Shown here: in pieces, positions 51,606 through 61,227 of the stretch | Numbering within the stretch: position 1 is the first letter of the stretch | How the letters are laid out: each line of letters starts with the position of its first letter | Origin: an uncultured Lachnospiraceae bacterium | GTDB taxonomy: Bacteria; Bacillota; Clostridia; Lachnospirales; Lachnospiraceae | Assembly: GCA_947648875.1 (NCBI GenBank) | Contig: CANSPM010000001.1 | Coordinates: 98,987 to 162,986 of the forward strand | Direction: 5' to 3' | Length of the DNA stretch: 64,000 bases | Made by a program: the position numbers and the translations under genes | Notes under the pieces: generated by a model | Seen by the model: the letters and a program-made list of their open reading frames with translations, nothing else | Told to the model about the DNA's origin: nothing | The model's database searches: none

Positions 51606-51663
51606 GCATGGAATTGCCATGGGATTCCGGCAAAGGCGCCGGAGATTTCCGTGGCAATTATGC
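51606..51663. repeat. Long imperfect hairpin between carB and the NUDIX gene
   Basis: GCAT...AATTGCCA pairs with TGGCAATT..ATGC, enclosing further pairs around CCGGC and GCCGG. No T tract follows, so it is not a typical terminator; it resembles a palindromic repeat element. The remainder of 51664-51850 holds no recognised gene. Confidence 0.55.
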
Positions 51664-51860
51664 TGTGGAATATGAGATCCGGAGATTTAGAGTTTTCATA
51701 TTGTGGACTGGCCGGCAAAGCGTTGAGCTTTTGGGTTACAGGGCAGTAAACGGTAACATAGCGGGTTTCACTGTGTGCCGGGAATCCACGTATTGGAGCA
51801 CCGGCGGAAGGATGGACAGCATAATAAGGATTCTGGTTAAACCAGGTTAGGAGAATGCGG

Positions 51861-52367
51861 ATGGAATTGTGGGATGCGTATAATGAGGCAGGAGAAAAGC
51901 TGGGTTTTGATCTGATTCGCGGGGAAAAAATTCCGGATGGAGTATATCATTTGGTCTGTGAGGTGGTGGTCCAGAGCCCCGAGGGAGATATTCTGTTGAT
52001 GCGTCGCTCCTGGGAAAAGGAGGTATCTCCCGGCAGATGGGAGATTGGCGCCGGGGGAAGCGCCTTGAAAGGGGAAAGCCCTCTGGACGGAGCCGGTCGG
52101 GAACTGCGGGAGGAGACGGGGATAGACGCGGCCGGTGCATTGCAGGAACTCTATCGTATAACGCACCGGGAACATCACGCCATCTACTATGGCTATCTGC
52201 TGGTGACGAATTGGCCCCGGGAGGGAATTGTGCTACAGGAGGGAGAGACTATTGCCTATAGGTGGGTGCCCCGGGAGGAGTTTTTGCTGTTTTATGACGA
52301 AGGGCTGTCCATCGGTTCCCAGAGGGAGCGCTTGAAGGAATTTGTGGATAGTATGCGAGCGCTTTGA
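51861..52367 (+). CDS. NUDIX hydrolase
   Basis: A protein of 168 residues from ATG 51861 (AGGAGA six bases upstream; ATG 51855 would abut it). The Nudix box is complete: GSALKGESPLDGAGRELREE followed by TGI. The N-terminal WDAYNEAGEKLGFDLIRGE segment resembles isopentenyl-diphosphate isomerase-like or YfcD-like NUDIX proteins. These hydrolyse nucleoside diphosphate derivatives; the substrate cannot be given. Monocistronic, convergent with the DUF1266 gene. Confidence 0.92.
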   Translation: MELWDAYNEAGEKLGFDLIRGEKIPDGVYHLVCEVVVQSPEGDILLMRRSWEKEVSPGRWEIGAGGSALKGESPLDGAGRELREETGIDAAGALQELYRITHREHHAIYYGYLLVTNWPREGIVLQEGETIAYRWVPREEFLLFYDEGLSIGSQRERLKEFVDSMRAL

Positions 52368-52376
52368 GGCGGGACC

Positions 52377-53234
52377 TCAGATTTCCTGTCCCGTCCGTGG
52401 TGTGGGCTCATACCATAGGCCACTGCCCCAGGCGGTGTCGTCCCCCAGCAGGATGCGCGTCAGCCGTGTCCACAGATCCAGGCCTGCGGTCAGTTCGGGA
52501 AGTTTGGAACCGTGCCGGAAGTCCCAATACAATTCGCCACATACCAGGCTGACGGCGAAATCTGCCCAGTTGTCAAACATCTGTGCCTGAATGATCCAGT
52601 ATTCTGCCATTTCGTCCAGCTCCTCCCTGGTCAGCAGGCCGCAGGCGTAACCCGCCCGCAAATGGCCTATGCACTCGCTGATGTCCCAGGCCAGATAGCC
52701 TCTATGCCCCACAATGGGATAGAATTGAGCGGAAAAGTCCCGGGCCGCCTGAAAGGATTCTAGGGCTCTGGGGTTCAACTGAGTCAGATCAAAGGGGGGA
52801 CGACCCTCCCAGAAGCTCTCAAAGTCCAGATACTGGGGGTGACAGCGGATTTCCGCATTGCAAAAGTCCAGCAGGGACTGCCTGTCTGTGATGCCGAAGA
52901 CCTTTTTCAGGTGGGCGCGGCACTCTGCCTCTGCCTCCTGAGAGGCACACCGGGGCAAAGAAGTGAAATATTCAGAGCCGAACTGATCCGGTCCGGGGAT
53001 GCCGGGGGTTTTTCGCAGGGCAGAGACGCCTGCGAGCAAGGCGATGAACGGATTCCGTTCACAGGGGCGGCGAGCGGGGGTGTTCCCCTTGCCAAACTCT
53101 GCGTATAATTCCAGAACAGTCTGAGATAATCCGGTGTCATAGGGATGGAAGTCGGTTAATCGGGGGGCGTTTGCGTAATCTGTTTTGGCTTCTTTAGCCT
53201 TGTCCTGTTTTTGAAAGCTGTCAAAGATACTCAT
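52377..53234 (-). CDS. DUF1266 domain-containing protein
   Basis: A protein of 285 residues (ATG 53232-53234). The second half (about 180-270) shows the DUF1266 pattern: GYLAWDISECIGHLRAGYACGLLTREELDE... followed by a W-containing helix and GELYWDFRHG. The N-terminal part is not recognised. No signal or membrane segment. Cytoplasmic; function of the family is unknown. It is upstream on the minus strand of the solute-binding lipoprotein gene's 3' neighbour and may share no promoter with it; an AAGGAG site precedes the start. Confidence 0.8.
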   Translation of the reverse strand: MSIFDSFQKQDKAKEAKTDYANAPRLTDFHPYDTGLSQTVLELYAEFGKGNTPARRPCERNPFIALLAGVSALRKTPGIPGPDQFGSEYFTSLPRCASQEAEAECRAHLKKVFGITDRQSLLDFCNAEIRCHPQYLDFESFWEGRPPFDLTQLNPRALESFQAARDFSAQFYPIVGHRGYLAWDISECIGHLRAGYACGLLTREELDEMAEYWIIQAQMFDNWADFAVSLVCGELYWDFRHGSKLPELTAGLDLWTRLTRILLGDDTAWGSGLWYEPTPRTGQEI

Positions 53235-53319
53235 ATGTTATATCTCCTTCCAATTTGCGCTTATCAGGCAAATTGTACCACAAACAGTTGTTTGGTTCAA
53301 GAAATATTTTGTGTCTCTG

Positions 53320-55479
53320 CTACTCATTTAAATACAGCGTCACCCGATTATCAAGTTTGCGTATGGTCTCCTCAAGAGTTGCGTCACCTGTGAAATACAT
53401 ACCGGCCTCCTCATATAGTATATTTGTTATGGGGCCATACGTGATTCGGATATGGGAGTGCGTTACCATGTATCTCAGATCTTCAAAATCTTTCTCTGTA
53501 GGAGCGTAACTGGTTGAGGAAAAGTTGAATTCCGCAGACATCTTATTGTCCGCCTCTTTACTGGGATAAGAGGATTGTAAATAACTTTCAAAACTCTCCT
53601 TTCTCACAGGAAATGCCCAATCAATCTGATGCTGGCAATCCTCTGATAAGATATATTCCAGAAAGTCCCAGGCTCCTTCTTTATGCCCAGATTTTTGATT
53701 CATGGCAAACATATTGGTGGGCGTCATCTGGTATATGGCGCCTTCCCAGCTTGGATATCCTACCCAGTAGCAACCCATGGTTTTCAGATTTTGGCAAAGC
53801 CACAGATACTGGGCCATATTGCTTATGGTATAGTCGTACAAAAATGCGGGGGATTCATTGCTGTTAACGGTGAGGGCTTCCGGAGCGTGGGCTTCTCTCC
53901 CTGCCTCGGCGCAATTTTCCAGTATCCAGCGAAACTCAGGGCAGTCAAAATGGCTTATTTTTTCTTCGTAATCCACATAGCGCTCATATTCGCCAAATCG
54001 CACCATCATGCAATAGTGGAGCAGCCATTGGTCCGGCGTGCCAAAATACCACAACTCATCCTGCTCTCTGGCCAGCTGTATGAGCTTTTCCGGTGTCCAC
54101 TCATTTGCTGTAATGGGTTCTTCGCAGGCCTGTGCGGTCAGAGTGAAAGAAGGGATTACTAATACGTTTTTCTCTCCGGGCCGCATTCCGTTCCACACCA
54201 CATCCAAAATGGATTCCCCGGTAACTTTCTGACTTTCGGCATAATAACCTGACAAATCACAGAAAGTTCCCTTGTCGGTCAGGCTCCGCACATAGACTCC
54301 GCCAACTTCGATTATGTCCGGGCCATCTCCCCGGAGCAATTGTAACTCAAACTCATTAAACCTCTCTGCCACATCCTCCTGCTCATTTCCATAGGGAACA
54401 AGCTCGACGCGATACTTTTTGCTCTGTCTGTTGTACAGGTTCACAAGCATTTCCAGATACTGATTTGTGTCTACATATCCCAGGGTGACAGTCTCCTTTT
54501 CGCCATATTCCTGAGGATTTTCGTTTCTGACGGATACCATGGTGACCTTGGTTGATCCATACGCCAGAAGAGTTCCGGGAACAGGGCACAGAAGATACCA
54601 TTCCCCGTCACCGCCAAAGATGTCACGCAGGCGTCGGTAGTCCACATTCATATATGTATCATTCCATCTCCACTTGATCTCCACATGTCCAGTCTCAGGG
54701 TCATAGACCCACAATCCTTCGGCTGTACTCAGAAATATGCCTTCATCATGTCCGCTATACACCCCCAACGGTCTGAAGGGAAGTACGTAGCGCTGGGAGG
54801 GAATGGAAATGTTTGCCAGAATGGGCTCTCCTTCACCGGTGATGCAATAGCTGTAGACCTGACCGTTTTTTCCTGCCGCAATGCCATCCAGACGTTCCAG
54901 TTCACAGGTATCCATCTGCAACATATTTCCGTTTGCGTCAAACATTACCACAAGGCTGGCCGAGCCATGGGTATAGAGGGCCAGTCGGCCATCTGTAGTG
55001 ACCAGGCTTCCCGCTATGGACAACTCGCTGCTGGAATTGTTGCGGCTTATGTCTGTCCAGTGTGAGGCATCCTGGTCCACACGCCACAGCAGATTTCCGG
55101 TTTCCTCATATTTCTCCAGGGAAACGCAGTCTTTTTCCTTCCACAACACAAAGCAATGACTTTCCCTGTCCACTGCCAACGCCAGGCAAGTAGCATTATC
55201 TTTGGATAGAAAGACTTTTCCTTCGTAATCACTGTTGATCTCGCCCCGATGGATCAGATGTGTACCATTTTGGGCTCTTGATATATAGAACCATTTTCCA
55301 TCCGTAGTGTAATGCTCCAAAGCCTCCAACTCGATGGGGAGTTTCATTTGCTGGAAATTCGCTACCGCGACATGACCGGTTTCCGGCCATCCTTCCATTT
55401 CTGCTGCTTCCTTCTGCTTTCCACAGGCGGACAATCCCAATATTGTCAGGAGAGAAATAATAAGAAATATTTTTTTCAT
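53320..55479 (-). CDS. Extracellular solute-binding lipoprotein with N-terminal propeller-like region
   Basis: A protein of 719 residues from ATG 55477-55479 (AGGAT upstream). A lipoprotein signal peptide MKKIFLIISLLTILGLSAC ends in the lipobox LSAC. Residues 25-330 are rich in WY/GDG-type beta repeats and look like a propeller; the C-terminal half (about 340-719) resembles family 1 solute-binding proteins (VTLGYVDTNQYLEMLVNLYN, later WDFLEYILS). Usual solute-binding proteins are 400-550 residues, so this is a fusion. No permease genes are nearby, so the partner transporter is elsewhere or it acts as a sensor (inference). Confidence 0.75.
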   Translation of the reverse strand: MKKIFLIISLLTILGLSACGKQKEAAEMEGWPETGHVAVANFQQMKLPIELEALEHYTTDGKWFYISRAQNGTHLIHRGEINSDYEGKVFLSKDNATCLALAVDRESHCFVLWKEKDCVSLEKYEETGNLLWRVDQDASHWTDISRNNSSSELSIAGSLVTTDGRLALYTHGSASLVVMFDANGNMLQMDTCELERLDGIAAGKNGQVYSYCITGEGEPILANISIPSQRYVLPFRPLGVYSGHDEGIFLSTAEGLWVYDPETGHVEIKWRWNDTYMNVDYRRLRDIFGGDGEWYLLCPVPGTLLAYGSTKVTMVSVRNENPQEYGEKETVTLGYVDTNQYLEMLVNLYNRQSKKYRVELVPYGNEQEDVAERFNEFELQLLRGDGPDIIEVGGVYVRSLTDKGTFCDLSGYYAESQKVTGESILDVVWNGMRPGEKNVLVIPSFTLTAQACEEPITANEWTPEKLIQLAREQDELWYFGTPDQWLLHYCMMVRFGEYERYVDYEEKISHFDCPEFRWILENCAEAGREAHAPEALTVNSNESPAFLYDYTISNMAQYLWLCQNLKTMGCYWVGYPSWEGAIYQMTPTNMFAMNQKSGHKEGAWDFLEYILSEDCQHQIDWAFPVRKESFESYLQSSYPSKEADNKMSAEFNFSSTSYAPTEKDFEDLRYMVTHSHIRITYGPITNILYEEAGMYFTGDATLEETIRKLDNRVTLYLNE

Positions 55480-56056
55480 TTGTATATCCTTTCCACATAG
55501 AGGCTGTTTACATGATTTTGAAATGAAACTCACTTTTACTATATGCTATTGTCTTATCCACATAAAGAATCCCTGCAACCATTTTCTGCTGATTATTAAG
55601 AATACCATATATTAGCGATAAAAACAATATAAGTACTTGTGACTATATATTTCTCCTTGCATGATGTATACCGGTATACGGACATTTCGTTACTGAGAGA
55701 CGAAAGACGCCAACCAGAATTTACACAAACCCAAAATTCCCGGAAGACATTTGGACAAGGCCAAGGAGTATAAACGTAAAGAAAGTCAAGTATTGTCAAA
55801 CGTCGGAATTCATGTTATCATAATTCGAGGCTCCGGCCTGTTTGGCGCGTAAAGCACATCTGACGAACTTCTGCGATCTTTCAGGAAATCCTGTTTTTTA
55901 CCCTATTATCATCAGAGCGGTTTCCTGTGGAAAAAGCGTGTGGAGTAAGAATCGAAACAGGTCCGGGAAGAACGGCGGAAGTGTAGAGGAAAAACGGAAC
56001 ATGCGCCCTGGCTGAATGGAAGTGACGCCAGGCGCGGAGAAGGAGAAAACTGAGAC
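55480..56056. other. Long gene-free stretch with a palindrome and a hairpin
   Basis: Contains the perfect 14-bp palindrome GTATACCGGTATAC (55666-55679) and a hairpin GCGCCCTGGC/GCCAGGCGC (56003-56035) before the YwlG gene. Several short frames in this stretch lack start or ribosome site. No recognised gene; possibly a decayed region. Confidence 0.5.
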
Positions 56057-56647
56057 ATGAGTATAAACGGTATTTCACCGGATCAATATGAACATCTGGA
56101 GGAGATAGAGGAGCAGCTGGATACAGTACTCCGGGAATTGTTCGCGGCGACCCGCCTGGAGCAGGGAGATATTCTGGTGGTCGGCTGTTCTACCAGCGAG
56201 GTGGCGGGAGGCCGGATCGGTACGTATTCCAGTCAGGAGATTGGCGAGGCTATGTACCGCGTGGCATACCGGTGCTGCGAGGAGATGGGAATTTATCTTG
56301 CCTGCCAGTGTTGTGAGCATTTGAACCGCAGTCTGATTGTTGAGAAAACATGTATGAGGGAGCATCGCCTCACCAGAGTCAATGTGATACCGCAATTGAA
56401 GGCGGGAGGCGCTTTTGCCCAGGCAGCTTACCGCAATATGCGGGAACCGGTGGCAGTGGAGGCGCTTTTAGCGCAGGCGGGTGTGGACATCGGAGACACC
56501 CTGATCGGTATGCATCTTGCTCCTGTGGCGGTGCCGGTGCGCACAGGGCAGAAGACAGTTGGTCAGGCCCATGTGGTCTGCGCCCGCTCCAGGGCAAAGT
56601 ATGTGGGCGGCGGCAGGGCGGTTTATGACGAGAGTCAGACTTTTTAA
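56057..56647 (+). CDS. YwlG family protein (TIGR01440, DUF436)
   Basis: A protein of 196 residues from ATG 56057 (GGAGAAGGAG upstream). It contains VVGCSTSEVAGGRIGTYSS, CQCCEHLNRSLI, and AKYVGGGRAVYDE, all characteristic of TIGR01440/YwlG. The family is conserved in Firmicutes with unknown function. Conserved Cys and Glu/His residues suggest a metal or acyl-enzyme site. Next gene follows after 56 bp. Confidence 0.93.
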   Translation: MSINGISPDQYEHLEEIEEQLDTVLRELFAATRLEQGDILVVGCSTSEVAGGRIGTYSSQEIGEAMYRVAYRCCEEMGIYLACQCCEHLNRSLIVEKTCMREHRLTRVNVIPQLKAGGAFAQAAYRNMREPVAVEALLAQAGVDIGDTLIGMHLAPVAVPVRTGQKTVGQAHVVCARSRAKYVGGGRAVYDESQTF

Positions 56648-56703
56648 GAGCGCGCTATGACTTGTCTGCGTCTTGCGCGAGGCGAAAGGAACGGTGCGGA
56701 AAT

Positions 56704-57636
56704 ATGAAGGTGGACAGACTGGTGGGGATACTGGCGCTGCTCTTACAGAAAAACTCCATGACTGCCCCTGAACTGGCAGAACATTTTGAGGTGTCAAGGC
56801 GGACGATCAGCCGTGATATTGAATCTCTGTGCAGGGCGGGTATTCCCGTTTGCACCAGACAGGGAGTGGGCGGCGGTATCTCCATCATGAAGGATTACCG
56901 TTTGGATAAAACACTTCTTTCCACAGGGGAGATGAGGGAGATTCTGGCGGGACTCCGGGGGCTGGACAGCGTGAGCGGCAGCAGGCATTATGCCCGGCTG
57001 ATGGAAAAGCTGTGTGTGGGTTCCTCGGATTTTGTAAACGGAAGGGATTACGTCTGGATTGATTTGTCCTCCTGGTACAAAGGATCTCTCGCGCCCAAGA
57101 TTGAAAATATTCAGGCAGCGATAGAGGGTAGAAGAATTTTGCGCTTTGAATATTATGGGCCCAGGGGGGAGAGCGACCGGAGCATAGAACCCTGCTATCT
57201 GGTATTTCGCTGGTCGAACTGGTATGTGTGGGGCTGGTGCTTGAAGCGGGAAGACTTTCGGCTTTTTAAACTGAATCGCATGGAGCGTGTCACGGTGTCC
57301 GAACAGGAGTTTTCGGACCGAAATATACCCATGCCGGATTTTTCCGACCAAACTGTATTTCCGGGGGGAATTAAAATGAAAGCCCTTTTTTCGCCGGAGG
57401 TGAAATGGAGGCTCATAGAAAGTTTCGGCCTTCACTGCTTTACGGAGCAGGAAGACGGGAGACTGTTGGTTGAGGAGGAGTATACCAATGAGGATATTCT
57501 TCTGTCGTGGCTGATGGGATTTGGGGACAGGGTGACCGTGCTGGAACCTGAGTCTGTCAGGGCGGCTCTCCTTGACATGGCGCAAAATATGATTCGGATG
57601 TATGGAGCATACGACAGTGATCCTCCATCTTGTTAA
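56704..57636 (+). CDS. YafY-type transcriptional regulator with WYL domain
   Basis: A protein of 310 residues from ATG 56704. Residues 1-60 are a DeoR-like helix-turn-helix (LLLQKNSMTAPELAEHFEVSRRTISRDIESLCRAGIPV), followed by a WYL domain (about 140-230) with RRILRFEYYGPRGE and YLVFRWSNWYVWGWC. WYL domains bind small ligands or nucleic acids. Likely a ligand-responsive repressor; targets unknown. An in-frame ATG at 56662 would add 14 residues without a ribosome site. Confidence 0.92.
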   Translation: MKVDRLVGILALLLQKNSMTAPELAEHFEVSRRTISRDIESLCRAGIPVCTRQGVGGGISIMKDYRLDKTLLSTGEMREILAGLRGLDSVSGSRHYARLMEKLCVGSSDFVNGRDYVWIDLSSWYKGSLAPKIENIQAAIEGRRILRFEYYGPRGESDRSIEPCYLVFRWSNWYVWGWCLKREDFRLFKLNRMERVTVSEQEFSDRNIPMPDFSDQTVFPGGIKMKALFSPEVKWRLIESFGLHCFTEQEDGRLLVEEEYTNEDILLSWLMGFGDRVTVLEPESVRAALLDMAQNMIRMYGAYDSDPPSC

Positions 57637-57694
57637 GAGCAGCCGGCTTGCCGAACGCTGCCTGTGTCTTAAACAAATATTAAAGTTTTCTCTA

Positions 57695-57723
57695 TTCCAT
57701 ATCTTTTTCCTTTCCTGTATAAT
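57695..57723 (+). promoter_or_regulatory. Promoter of the two-component operon
   Basis: -35 TTCCAT (57695-57700), 17-bp spacer, consensus -10 TATAAT (57718-57723). Confidence 0.6.
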
Positions 57724-57775
57724 AAGTATGCGACACAGCAACTGTTATCATATAATTAAACCACCGGAGACACCT

Positions 57776-58474
57776 ATGTATCATATATTGCTTTGCGATG
57801 ACGAGAAGGATATTGTTAATGCGCTGGAGATTTATCTGAGCCGGCCGGATTACTTTTTTCATAAAGCCTGCGACGGACAGGAGGCTCTGAGGATCGCCCA
57901 GAGTCAGGAGCTGCATCTGATTCTGATGGATGTGATGATGCCCTGTATGGACGGATTGGAGGCCATGGAGCGGATACGGCAGTTTTCCAATGTGCCCATT
58001 ATTCTGCTCACGGCCAAGGGGGAGGATCTGGACAAGATTCTGGGGCTGAACGCTGGTGCGGATGATTATATCACCAAACCATTCAACCCCATGGAAGTCG
58101 GTGCCAGAGTCCGCTCCCAGCTGCGGCGGTATATGCAGCTGGGCAGCGGTGATCAGCAAAAGGGGATTCTGCGAATCGGCGGAATCCAACTGGACGATGT
58201 GCGTAAAAAAGTGCTGTTGGACGGGGAAGAGGTTAGCCTGACACCTACGGAATATGAGATATTAAAGCTGCTTATGGAGCATCCGGGACAGGTCTTTTCC
58301 CCGGCGGAGATCTATCAACAGGTGTGGAAGGATCACCCCATTGGCAGCGAGGGTACAGTGGCGGTACACATCCGTCATCTTCGGGAAAAGGTGGAGTTTA
58401 ATCCTGCCGACCCCCGCTATCTCAAAGTGGTCTGGGGACAGGGCTATAAGATAGAAGGGAACATTGGCGCATGA
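57776..58474 (+). CDS. OmpR/PhoB-family response regulator
   Basis: A protein of 232 residues from ATG 57776 (GGAG upstream). Receiver domain (1-118) with LLCDDE acidic pocket, phospho-acceptor in LILMDVMMPCMDG and KPF, then a winged-helix DNA-binding domain (about 135-230) with VSLTPTEYEILKLLMEHPGQVFSPAEIYQQVW and YKIEG. It overlaps the histidine kinase gene by four bases, so the two are co-expressed. Target genes unknown. Confidence 0.95.
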   Translation: MYHILLCDDEKDIVNALEIYLSRPDYFFHKACDGQEALRIAQSQELHLILMDVMMPCMDGLEAMERIRQFSNVPIILLTAKGEDLDKILGLNAGADDYITKPFNPMEVGARVRSQLRRYMQLGSGDQQKGILRIGGIQLDDVRKKVLLDGEEVSLTPTEYEILKLLMEHPGQVFSPAEIYQQVWKDHPIGSEGTVAVHIRHLREKVEFNPADPRYLKVVWGQGYKIEGNIGA

Positions 58475-60438
58475 GACGGAAAACCATAATAAGATGTCTT
58501 CAGTACCTGGCGATGATAGCGGTTATGGGAATTGCGATATTTTGCATATTGGCGGGAATATGCTGTATGCGTCTGGAGGAATACCGGCAACAGGACCGCA
58601 ACCGTGAGTCGGCGCTGGAGAGCAGCGCGCGATGGCATGCCGGGGAAATTCTGGAGATTTATCTGTCTCAGGGCATGAAACAGGCGGATGCCTATGCAGG
58701 GGCGGAAAACGTATATTATAATATGCAGAAGGCCAGCGGCAGATATCTTGGGGGAAACTATAATTCCTATGGCGCGACGCCGATTCTGCAAATGGATGGA
58801 AAGACACTGGAATACTGCTATCATCTTCCGGAGGATTCTCAGGAGAACGCGGGCTATTTTATTAAGATAGCCTACCTGGAACTGGAGCAGATATTAAAAG
58901 TTCCCATTCCTCTGGAAGGTCTGCCCGATGACCTGCGGACATGGGCGCAGGGATTCTGGGTGGCAGCGGGAGTGAGTCTGGCCCTGACGATGACCATGCT
59001 GGGAACTATGATCCAAAATGTCGGACGGGTCAGGCGGGAATCTGTCATGAGAAAAAGGAAAATAAAGACGTTTATAGAACTGTTTTTCTGGTGCGCGGCG
59101 ACAGTGGCTGTGGGGCTGTGGGGCTACAGACTGCCTCGGATCTGGAGTATTCCGATTACCTGGAAGGAGGGGGCGGAACCCATGAAAGCGCTGCTGGGGC
59201 AGAGTATCCGGGATATGACAGTGTGCGGTTTGCTGCTTGGGAATCTGGCGACAGGGTTTTTGCTGTACTTATTTCGGCGACGAAAAACGGATCAGATAAC
59301 GGAAAACAGTTTGTTTCAAAAGGTATTGGGGAAACCTGCGCGGGCGTTGAAGAAGCTGTCCTGGTTCCAAAAAGCACTGTTCATTTTGTTGTCAGTCTGT
59401 ACTCTGGAGGCTTTGCTGATGGGCCTGGCCCAGTATAAGGTGATGCACGGGGAGAAGATGGATGGTCTGAAGGAATGGCTTACTGCATGCGGGGGCGGCT
59501 GGCTGGTATGGGGATTGTGGATTCTGGAAAAAATAATTCTGTCATCGCTGGTACTGCGAACGGCTGGCGGCATGCTGCGGCTTCGAACTTCCGGCAGGGA
59601 GTTGGCCCAAGGGAATTTAGGCTATCAGATCCCGCTTAAGGGCATGAGGGGGGAGGCACTCCAGTTTGGCAGAGATCTGAATGCCATTTCCCAGGTGGTG
59701 GCGGACGCGGTGGAGGACCGGATGAGGAGTGAGCGGCTGAAGACGGAACTAATCACCAATGTCTCTCACGACATCAAGACACCTCTGACTTCCATCATCA
59801 ACTACGCTGACTTGATCGGAAGAGAGCAAACGGACAACGAAAAGATCGCGGAGTATGCCGAAGTGCTGCACAGGCAGTCGGCCAGGTTGAAAAAGCTGAT
59901 TGAGGATCTGATGGAAGTTTCCAGAGCGTCCACCGGCAATCTGGAGGTATTTCTGGAACGCTGTCAGGCAGGAGTTCTGCTCAGTCAGGCTATGGGAGAA
60001 TTTGAGCACAGACTGGAGGAGAGAGGGCTTGAGCTGATCGTCCGGCAGAGTCAGGAACCGGTATGGATTATGGCAGATCCGCGAATGTTGTGGCGGATAT
60101 TGGACAATCTGATGACAAATATCTGCAAATATGCGCAGAGCAATACCAGGGTATATCTGAGTCTGGAGACAACGGACGGAAAAGCCGGAGAAGAACAGGC
60201 TGTACTGATCTTTAAAAATATATCCGGTCACCCTTTGGAGATGGACGCCTCGGAGCTGATGGAGCGCTTTGTGAGGGGAGACAAGTCACGGCATACGGAG
60301 GGAAATGGATTGGGACTGGCCATCGCCAGGAGCTTGACGGAATTACAGGGCGGTACCATGCAGCTGACCACGGACGGAGATCTGTTTAAAGTGATGCTGA
60401 CATTTCCCGTGGCCGGTGAGACGAAGCAGGACTCATAG
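58471..60438 (+). CDS. Sensor histidine kinase
   Basis: A protein of 655 residues. An N-terminal membrane helix (about 10-33), an extracytoplasmic region (35-150), then several further hydrophobic helices (about 160-180, 200-220, 250-270, 310-330, 350-370), a HisKA domain with phospho-acceptor His in NVSHDIKTPLTSIINYADL, and an ATPase domain with DNLMTNICKYA and GNGLGLAIARSL. The multispan sensor part suggests sensing within or at the membrane. Partner of the upstream regulator (ATGA overlap). Confidence 0.94.
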   Translation: MRRKTIIRCLQYLAMIAVMGIAIFCILAGICCMRLEEYRQQDRNRESALESSARWHAGEILEIYLSQGMKQADAYAGAENVYYNMQKASGRYLGGNYNSYGATPILQMDGKTLEYCYHLPEDSQENAGYFIKIAYLELEQILKVPIPLEGLPDDLRTWAQGFWVAAGVSLALTMTMLGTMIQNVGRVRRESVMRKRKIKTFIELFFWCAATVAVGLWGYRLPRIWSIPITWKEGAEPMKALLGQSIRDMTVCGLLLGNLATGFLLYLFRRRKTDQITENSLFQKVLGKPARALKKLSWFQKALFILLSVCTLEALLMGLAQYKVMHGEKMDGLKEWLTACGGGWLVWGLWILEKIILSSLVLRTAGGMLRLRTSGRELAQGNLGYQIPLKGMRGEALQFGRDLNAISQVVADAVEDRMRSERLKTELITNVSHDIKTPLTSIINYADLIGREQTDNEKIAEYAEVLHRQSARLKKLIEDLMEVSRASTGNLEVFLERCQAGVLLSQAMGEFEHRLEERGLELIVRQSQEPVWIMADPRMLWRILDNLMTNICKYAQSNTRVYLSLETTDGKAGEEQAVLIFKNISGHPLEMDASELMERFVRGDKSRHTEGNGLGLAIARSLTELQGGTMQLTTDGDLFKVMLTFPVAGETKQDS

Positions 60439-60484
60439 TAAAAAAGGGCATGCTCTGCAAAAATCAGTCACAAGGTCTGGGATG

Positions 60485-60509
60485 CCTGCGATTTTTGATG
60501 GCACGCAGG
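60485..60509 (+). terminator. Hairpin after the histidine kinase gene
   Basis: CCTGCG / CGCAGG stem; no strong T tract follows, so termination is uncertain. Confidence 0.4.
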
Positions 60510-60586
60510 ATTAAAAGCGGATAAAACGGCATATACTTATCTTAAAACATCTTTTTGTGGGATACCACCAAAATAAAGGAGGACTT

Positions 60587-61219
60587 ATGCAGGCAGAAAC
60601 CTATCCCTTTGTAGTGCAGCCACTGCCCTACGATTATGACGCGCTCACACCGATTCTGGATGAAAAGACATTACATTTTCATCATGACAAACATTACAAG
60701 ACATATGTGGATAATCTGAACAGTACCCTGGCGGATTATCCGGAATTGCAGAAAATGAGCCTGAAAGAGCTGCTTACAAATCTGGACAGCCTTCCGGCGG
60801 CGGCGCAGACGCCCATTCGCAACAACGGCGGCGGGGTATTTAATCATGAACTGTACTTTGGAACCATGCGCCAGCCCATGGGTCAGATGCCGGAAGGGGC
60901 GCTGGCAGACGCCATTAGCCGGGACTTTGGCAGCTTTAACCAGTGGAAGGAGCAGATGAAGCAGGCTGCTGTCTCTCAGTTTGGGTCCGGCTGGGCCTGG
61001 CTGGTCACCGATAAGGACGGAAAACTTTCTATTGTGCAGACTGCCAACCAGAATGTGCCGGATCTGTCCGAGGTAACTCCCATCCTGCTGGTGGATGTGT
61101 GGGAGCATGCCTACTATTTACAATATCAGAATCTGCGGGCGGCCTATGTGGAAGGCTGGTTTAACCTGATCCACTGGAAGAAGGTACAGCGCCTGTACGA
61201 GGAGGCTGTCAGGAGGTAG
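60587..61219 (+). CDS. sod: Superoxide dismutase, Fe/Mn family
   Basis: A protein of 210 residues from ATG 60587 (AAAGGAGG upstream). Metal ligands are H32 (HFHHDKHY), the His of FNHELYFG, and Asp/His of DVWEHAYY. It dismutates superoxide to oxygen and peroxide in the cytoplasm; iron or manganese cannot be decided here. Its presence in a strict-anaerobe lineage points to some oxygen tolerance. QueH follows after eight bases and may be co-transcribed. Confidence 0.95.
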   Translation: MQAETYPFVVQPLPYDYDALTPILDEKTLHFHHDKHYKTYVDNLNSTLADYPELQKMSLKELLTNLDSLPAAAQTPIRNNGGGVFNHELYFGTMRQPMGQMPEGALADAISRDFGSFNQWKEQMKQAAVSQFGSGWAWLVTDKDGKLSIVQTANQNVPDLSEVTPILLVDVWEHAYYLQYQNLRAAYVEGWFNLIHWKKVQRLYEEAVRR

Positions 61220-61227
61220 ATTTTGTC

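Noticed and set aside
55596..55825. Open frames on both strands that might be a transposase remnant
   Set aside because: No start codon with ribosome site on the plus strand, and no recognisable transposase motif or terminal repeats.
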